Shown: positions 59,225 to 64,000 of the stretch, piece by piece | How the letters are laid out: every line of letters starts with the position of its first letter | How positions within the stretch are numbered: position 1 is the stretch's first letter | NCBI GenBank assembly: GCA_039805565.1 | Contig: JBDLTZ010000214.1 | Location: 13,248 to 77,247 of the forward strand | Length of the DNA stretch: 64,000 bases | Direction: 5' to 3' | DNA from: CALJIC01 sp039805565 | GTDB lineage: Bacteria; Chloroflexota; Chloroflexia; Chloroflexales; Roseiflexaceae | The notes under the pieces: generated by a model | Told to the model about the DNA's origin: nothing | Seen by the model: the letters and a program-made list of their open reading frames with translations, nothing else | The model's database searches: none | Program-made: the position numbers and the translations under genes

Positions 59225-59946
59225 GCCCGCGCCCCCTCGTCGCGCAGCCGCACCAGGTCCCAGAAATCGCTCTCCAGCTGCGGCTTGCCCTCCTCCGACG
59301 GCAGGGTGCGATAGAGGGCGCGGAACACCAGCCAGAAAGCCCCCGCGAACACCGCCAGCTCGGGCACAAGCAGCGCGATGCGGGTGATCGCGTTGACCTG
59401 CGCCACCTGCTGGTTGAACACCTCGGTGCCGAAGGGTGCGGTCACAATGTTTAGGTTCAGCAGGAAGTTAGCCGCGCCGCTCACGATGCTCCAGGCCATC
59501 ATCACGAGTGTGGCCGCCACCAGCGCCCGCCCGACGCGCGGCTCGTCCATCAGGCGGCCGAGGCCCTGCTCACGCTCGGGCGTGTCCGGCGCGAGCCCCT
59601 GCGCCACGAAGGCGCGCATCAGCGGCCACCCGGCCGCCGCAGAGACCCCGAACGCCAGCGCGGCCACGATCTGGCCGGCGGTGTCTTTCAGCGCGAAGAG
59701 CGCCCCATCCACGAACCAGAACGCCAGCGCCCCCCGCACGATCGCAGAGAGCCCGATGTAGCTGGTGATGACGTTAAAGCGCCGCGTGATCACCAGCAGG
59801 TCGGCGAAGACCCACGCCACTGGCACCAGCGCCGCAAGCAGGTAGGCCATCGGGGCGCCGAGCGCGCCCGTCAGGTTGTTGAGGATGAGGATTGGGATCA
59901 CCGCTCCCATCAGGATGTCCAGGAACAGTTTGGTGCTGCGTTTCAT
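59221..59946 (-). CDS. VC0807-like integral membrane protein
   Basis: 241 residues with six hydrophobic segments (about 10-30, 33-52, 62-80, 87-110, 140-165 and 185-210). Features of the VC0807-type family: LDILMGAVIPILILNNLTG at the start and ITSYIGLSAIVRGALAFWFVDGALFALKD in the first half. Function unknown; the family is sometimes linked to transport. It is translationally coupled to the downstream PLP enzyme (4-bp overlap), suggesting a common role, perhaps export or sensing of that enzyme's substrate. Confidence 0.8.
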   Translation of the reverse strand: MKRSTKLFLDILMGAVIPILILNNLTGALGAPMAYLLAALVPVAWVFADLLVITRRFNVITSYIGLSAIVRGALAFWFVDGALFALKDTAGQIVAALAFGVSAAAGWPLMRAFVAQGLAPDTPEREQGLGRLMDEPRVGRALVAATLVMMAWSIVSGAANFLLNLNIVTAPFGTEVFNQQVAQVNAITRIALLVPELAVFAGAFWLVFRALYRTLPSEEGKPQLESDFWDLVRLRDEGARA

Positions 59947-60158
59947 CGGCTCGCTTTACTCCAGGTGCCATCTGCCCGCGCCCCTGCCGTGGGCGCGCCG
60001 CCATCCTGATTGTACTACGCCCGGTGCGCGCTGTGGATGGCCGCCGCGCCTATCGTGACGGCTCAGACCCGCATATGAGCATAGATGAGCACTCGTCACA
60101 CGTTCCTGCACGCATTACACTCTTGACGCACAGCAGCTAAGGAGCATATGGTAAAAAT

Positions 60159-63100
60159 ATGACAAGCTGGCACTTTACCTCTTTCGCCATACTGCCCGCC
60201 GCCGCAGCCCTGGTCTCGCTCTCGCTGCTCGGCATCGTCTGGCCGCGGCGTAATGCGCTGCTCGTGAGGGCCTTCATGGCCACTCTCGTCGGTACGGCGA
60301 TCTGGTCGGGCTGCAACGCGCTAGAGATTGTCAGCGCCGACGCCGGGGTCAAAGCGCTCCTCACGCGCCTCCAGTACATCGGCGTCGTCACTATCCCATT
60401 CGCCTGGCTGGCCTTCGCGCTGATCTACACTGGCAATGCGCGCTGGCTCAATCTGAGAGCGCTCGCTATACCCGCCGCGATCGAGGTGGTGGTCATCGCG
60501 GGCATTATCACTAACGACCTGCACGGCTTGATGTGGCCCGAGACGACGCTGCGCTACACCGCAGACGGACTGCTGTCGCTCGCTACCACCCGCGGGCCAC
60601 TGTGGTACGCCAACGCCACCGTCGGCTACACCCTGATGCTGATCGCATGCGTGGTGACATTCCGCTCCGTCCTGCGCTCGCCCCCCCTCTACCGCTACCA
60701 GTCGCTCGCACTCCTCGTCGGCACAGTGATGCCGTGGGTCGCCAGCATCACGTTCGTCTTGCAGCTGAGTGACCGCGACCTGACCCCGGTCTCCTTCGCG
60801 TTCACGGGTCTGGCCTTCTGGATCGGCATCACACGGTTCCAGATGCTCGTGATCGTGCCGGCCGCGCGCGACGCAGTGCTTGAGAACATGACCGACGCTG
60901 TCATCGTCCTCAACGATGAGGGGCGCGTCGTGGACACTAACCCCGCGGCCCTGCGCCTGATCAGCCGCCCTGCCGTTGAAATAACCGGCCGGCTCCTGAA
61001 CGATCTTCTGCCGAGGCAGGAGCACTTGATCGCTCGCTTCCGCGACGTGAGCGAAGCGAGCGCTGAGGTGATCGTAGAGCATGGTGAGCAGCCCCACCCC
61101 TACGACCTGCGGATCTCGCCGGTGCGCGACCGCCGCGGCCACTTGACCGGCCGCGTGATCGTGCTGCGCAATATCAGCGAGCAGAAGCGCTTCGAGGCCG
61201 AGCTCACAGCAGCCACCGCCGCCGCCGAGGCCCGCAGCGTTGAGAACGCTCGCCTGTACATGGAGACTCAGCGCCGCGCCCGCGAGGCCGCCGCCCTGGC
61301 CGAGGTAGGCCACCAAATCTCGGCCACGCTCGAGCTGCCAATCGTGCTCGAGCGCATTTCCGCTGCCGCCCGCGACCTGCTGTCAGCGGATACCGCCGCT
61401 GTCTATCTGCCCGAGCCCGGCCGCGAGACCCTCCGCGCCATCATTGCCCAGGGCCCGCTCGCCCAAGCGCTCCTCGCCGACACAGTGGTGCAGGGCGTCG
61501 GCATTGTCGGACGCCTCGCCCTCAGCCGCACCGCCGAGGTGGTCAACCATGTCTGGAGCGACCCGCGCGTGCGTGTCGTCCCGGGCGCGCCGCACCGCCC
61601 AGACGAGCGCCTGATGGCCGCGCCGCTCCTGGCCGGCGACCACCTGGCCGGGATGATCGTGGTGTGGCGTGGCGGGGGCAGCCTCTTCACCGCGACGAAC
61701 CTCGAGTTCCTCCTGAGGCTTGCACAGCAGGCAACCGTCGCCATCGAAAACGCTCGCCTTTTCTCCGAAGCCCAAGAGGCCCGCGCGACGGCCGAGCAGG
61801 CGACCCGCGCCAAATCGACGTTCCTGGCCACCATGTCCCACGAAATCCGCACGCCGCTGAACGCCATCATTGGCATGACCGGCCTGCTCCTCCGCACGGA
61901 GCTCGACCCCGAGCAGCGCGAGTTTGTCGAGACGGTCCGCAGCAGCGGCGATGCCCTGCTCACCCTGATCAACGACATCCTCGATTTCTCCAAGATCGAG
62001 TCTGGACGGCTTGACCTCGAGCAGCAGCCGTTCGATGTGCGCGACTGCGTCGAGAGCGCCCTCGACCTGGTCTCCGCGCCAGCCGCCGAGAAAGGGCTCG
62101 AGCTGGTCTACACGATTGCCCCCGACGTGCCAGCGGCGGTAGCCGGCGATGTCGCTCGCCTACGGCAGATCCTGCTCAACCTGCTCTCGAACGCGGTCAA
62201 ATTCACTGAGCGTGGCGAGGTGCTGGTCGAGGTCAGCCGAACCGAAAGCGGCCTCTGTGTCACGGTGCGAGACACCGGCATCGGCATCCTGCCCGAGGGT
62301 CTGGAGCGCCTGTTCCAGTCCTTCTCGCAGGTCGACGCCTCCACCAGCCGCAGGTACGGTGGCACCGGGCTTGGCCTCGCGATCTCACGACGCCTCGTTG
62401 AGCTCATGGGCGGCCAGATACTGGTCGAGAGCGCAGTGGGCGTCGGCACAGCCTTTACCTTCACGGTCGTTGCCCCTCCTGCGCCGCCGCTGAGGTCGCG
62501 CTCACATCTCGACGACGCCATGTCCGCCCTGGCCGGCAAACGCGCGCTCGTTGTGGACGACAGCGCCGTCAGCCGCGGGTCACTCACACAGCTGCTCTCG
62601 CAGTGGGGTCTCCAAGTCCACGACACTGGCTCGCCACGCGAGGCGCTGGGCTGGGTGACGAGCGGGATGCCGCTTGATCTGGCAATCCTTGACGCAAGCA
62701 ACGCGGAGCTCGATGCGGTCACACTGGCGACGAAGCTCCAGCGGCTGCGCGGCGCACAGGCTCTTCCGCTGCTGCTCTTCACAACCCTCGGCTACCTGGA
62801 AACAGACATCAGGGACGGGCTGTTCGCGGCCACGCTAACCAAACCGCTTAAGAGTGCCCAGCTGCTCGATACTCTGGTGACAGTGATCGACGGAGCAGGG
62901 CGGCCCGCGCCGCGAAGACGTGGGGCAGCATCGCCGATCGATTCTATCCCTTTGGAGCGGGGCTCGCTTCGCCTGCTGCTCGCCGAGGACAACGCGGTGA
63001 ACAAAAAGCTCATGCTCCGGCTGCTGGAGCAAATGGGCTACCGGGCAGATGTGGCGAGCAACGGGCTGGAAGCGGTTGAGGCTGTGCAGCGACAGCCGTA

Positions 63101-63356
63101 TGACGTCGTGCTGATGGACGTGCAAATGCCCGAGCTCGATGGGCTGGATGCCACGCGCCACATCCGGGCCCTGGACGGCGCCATAGCGCAACCGCACATC
63201 GTTGCGATGACCGCCAACGTCATGGAAGGCGACCGCGAGCTCTGCATAGCGGCTGGAATGGATAACTACATCTCGAAGCCCATCAAAGTCGAGGAGCTCG
63301 TCCAGGTCTTGGAACGAGTGTGTGGCGTGGCCACCGCCCCCAGGATAACCCAGTGA
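60159..63356 (+). CDS. 7TM hybrid sensor histidine kinase with PAS, GAF and two receivers
   Basis: 1,065 residues. Eight-helix 7TM histidine-kinase sensor (about 10-230), PAS (about 235-345), coiled coil, GAF (about 395-535, VLERISAAARDLLSADTAAVYLPE). HisKA has ATMSHEIRTPLNAIIG with His561. The ATPase shows NLLSNAVKFTERG and GTGLGLAIS. Two receivers end the chain: the first (about 785-905) has VVDDSAVS and LAILDAS with a plausible phosphoacceptor; the second (about 925-1050) has the complete LAEDNAVNKK, VVLMDVQMPELDGLD and ISKPIK set. A phosphorelay chain to the adjacent Hpt protein is expected. TGA overlaps the Hpt start as GTGA. Confidence 0.94.
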   Translation: MTSWHFTSFAILPAAAALVSLSLLGIVWPRRNALLVRAFMATLVGTAIWSGCNALEIVSADAGVKALLTRLQYIGVVTIPFAWLAFALIYTGNARWLNLRALAIPAAIEVVVIAGIITNDLHGLMWPETTLRYTADGLLSLATTRGPLWYANATVGYTLMLIACVVTFRSVLRSPPLYRYQSLALLVGTVMPWVASITFVLQLSDRDLTPVSFAFTGLAFWIGITRFQMLVIVPAARDAVLENMTDAVIVLNDEGRVVDTNPAALRLISRPAVEITGRLLNDLLPRQEHLIARFRDVSEASAEVIVEHGEQPHPYDLRISPVRDRRGHLTGRVIVLRNISEQKRFEAELTAATAAAEARSVENARLYMETQRRAREAAALAEVGHQISATLELPIVLERISAAARDLLSADTAAVYLPEPGRETLRAIIAQGPLAQALLADTVVQGVGIVGRLALSRTAEVVNHVWSDPRVRVVPGAPHRPDERLMAAPLLAGDHLAGMIVVWRGGGSLFTATNLEFLLRLAQQATVAIENARLFSEAQEARATAEQATRAKSTFLATMSHEIRTPLNAIIGMTGLLLRTELDPEQREFVETVRSSGDALLTLINDILDFSKIESGRLDLEQQPFDVRDCVESALDLVSAPAAEKGLELVYTIAPDVPAAVAGDVARLRQILLNLLSNAVKFTERGEVLVEVSRTESGLCVTVRDTGIGILPEGLERLFQSFSQVDASTSRRYGGTGLGLAISRRLVELMGGQILVESAVGVGTAFTFTVVAPPAPPLRSRSHLDDAMSALAGKRALVVDDSAVSRGSLTQLLSQWGLQVHDTGSPREALGWVTSGMPLDLAILDASNAELDAVTLATKLQRLRGAQALPLLLFTTLGYLETDIRDGLFAATLTKPLKSAQLLDTLVTVIDGAGRPAPRRRGAASPIDSIPLERGSLRLLLAEDNAVNKKLMLRLLEQMGYRADVASNGLEAVEAVQRQPYDVVLMDVQMPELDGLDATRHIRALDGAIAQPHIVAMTANVMEGDRELCIAAGMDNYISKPIKVEELVQVLERVCGVATAPRITQ

Positions 63357-63718
63357 CAGACATGACCCCAATCAACACTCAAGCGCTCGAGACAATGATT
63401 CGGACGGCGGGAGGGGACCAGGCCTTCTTCATCGAGATGATCGAAGCCTTCCTGTCAGACAGCCAGCAGCTGATCGCAGACCTGGAGCAGTCCGTCACAG
63501 CGGGGGACACGCGCCTGCTCGAGCGAACGGCTCACTCCCTTAAGGCGAACAGCGAGATCTTCGGCGCGATGCTACTCGCCACAATCACCCACATGCTCGA
63601 GGAGCTCGGCAGGCGCGGGGAGCTGTCCGGCGCCGCCGAGCTGGTCGGCCAAGCCGCCACCGAATACGAGCGGGTGCGGGTCGCCCTCGCCGCACTCGCC
63701 GGAGCTGAGGCGGAGTAG
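63353..63718 (+). CDS. Hpt domain protein (phosphotransfer)
   Basis: 121 residues from a GTG at 63,353 (overlapping the kinase stop by 4 bp), or ATG 9 bp on. A four-helix Hpt domain with the phosphorylatable His61 in ERTAHSLKANSEIFGA. It carries phosphate from the receiver of the upstream hybrid kinase to a separate response regulator, which is not in the window. Length and motif fit a stand-alone Hpt. Confidence 0.92.
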   Translation: MTDMTPINTQALETMIRTAGGDQAFFIEMIEAFLSDSQQLIADLEQSVTAGDTRLLERTAHSLKANSEIFGAMLLATITHMLEELGRRGELSGAAELVGQAATEYERVRVALAALAGAEAE

Positions 63719-63746
63719 GCCACCGACGGCGCACCAACCGCGCGCA

Positions 63747-64000
63747 TCACTGCACTGCCACACGCTCTGGAAGCGCTGGAAGCTTTGGCGCTCTAACGCT
63801 TTGGCGCTCCGAAAGTAGGCCGCCCAGGAGTGCGCCGACGTCGGCGAGCACCTCGGGCGGCTGGGAGCTAAACGACAGGCGCATCGCAACCTGTGACGTT
63901 CCCCCGGCGAAGAAGACATCGCCCGGCACAAAGGCTACCCCACGCTCGAGCGCCGCCCTGTACAGCTCGGTCACCGAGACACCGCCCGGTAGGGTGACCC
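63747..64000 (-). CDS. PLP-dependent aminotransferase, C-terminal part (partial)
   Basis: The minus strand reads about 84 codons from the window edge to a TGA at 63,747: VTLPGGVSVTELYRAALERG, then VAFVPGDVFFAGG and AMRLSFSSQPPEVLADVG. This matches the end of class I/II aminotransferases of the 2-aminoadipate/MocR-like branch, with the conserved Arg in MRLSFS that binds the substrate carboxylate. The catalytic Lys domain lies outside the window. The final ~20 residues (SVRAPKLPALPERVAVQ) are written in GCTTTGGCGCTC direct repeats and are probably not functional. Confidence 0.75.
   Translation of the reverse strand, partial: VTLPGGVSVTELYRAALERGVAFVPGDVFFAGGTSQVAMRLSFSSQPPEVLADVGALLGGLLSERQSVRAPKLPALPERVAVQ

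Noticed and set aside
1..64000. Prophage, conjugative element or toxin-antitoxin module
   Set aside because: No capsid, portal, relaxase, integrase or paired small genes are found; the 41,840 nucleotidyltransferase has no antitoxin-like partner.

Overview
The window is a GC-rich (high sixties percent, strongly GC-biased third codon positions), densely coding, mixed-strand chromosomal segment from a bacterium. The protein style points to the phylum Chloroflexota, probably class Chloroflexia or a relative: a TPR protein whose N-terminus has the wording typical of that phylum, 7TM hybrid histidine kinases, secreted carbohydrate enzymes with Ala-Pro-Thr linkers, and very short degenerate repeats scattered between genes. 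This placement is inference; there is no rRNA, tRNA or CRISPR array here to confirm it.

Layout. 1-3.3 kb: 5' part of a type III polyketide synthase, a small membrane protein, a frameshifted RecQ helicase and a disordered small protein. 3.4-12.8 kb: ATP-grasp enzyme, sensor kinase with a degenerate receiver, amidase, M61 peptidase, an unrecognised acidic 647-residue protein and a vitamin B12-type binding protein. 13-16.2 kb: Tat-exported multicopper oxidase and a secreted polysaccharide-lyase-like protein. 16.5-19.4 kb: threonine synthase behind what looks like a complete leader-peptide attenuator (promoter, six consecutive Thr codons, terminator), then aspartate kinase. 19.5-24 kb: ABC ATPase, receiver protein, TPR protein and an amidohydrolase fusion. 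24.1-27.6 kb: copper block of Sco, PCu(A)C chaperone, cupredoxin, a decayed CopD-like gene and a His-rich protein behind a palindromic operator. 27.7-37.4 kb: AspT-type transporter, GH-A glycosidase, Ldh_2 dehydrogenase, radical SAM enzyme and a FAD/Fe-S fusion oxidoreductase.

38.4-39.3 kb is a low-GC island. It holds a 141-bp element with perfect 20-bp terminal inverted repeats, an array of eight 10-bp units, and a ~215-bp nearly identical copy of part of the FAD/Fe-S gene 2 kb upstream. It is the clearest site of recent rearrangement.

39.4-64 kb: zinc-ribbon protein, SPFH pair, nucleotidyltransferase, LamG-like protein, SMP-30 lactonase, membrane glycosyltransferase, endonuclease III, a giant cyclase/ATPase/TPR regulator, an orphan N6-adenine methylase, RidA, an esterase and ring-cleaving dioxygenase resembling the MhqD/MhqO pair, D-cysteine desulfhydrase family enzyme, a large 7TM hybrid kinase overlapping an Hpt protein, and the 3' end of an aminotransferase.

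Across the window run two families of short degenerate repeats. One (ACTCAGC/ACTCACG heptamers) sits exactly at gene boundaries and supplies stop codons. The other (CCGACGACC-like) lies inside three reading frames without breaking them. Together with the G-rich hairpins they are the most unusual recurrent structure here.
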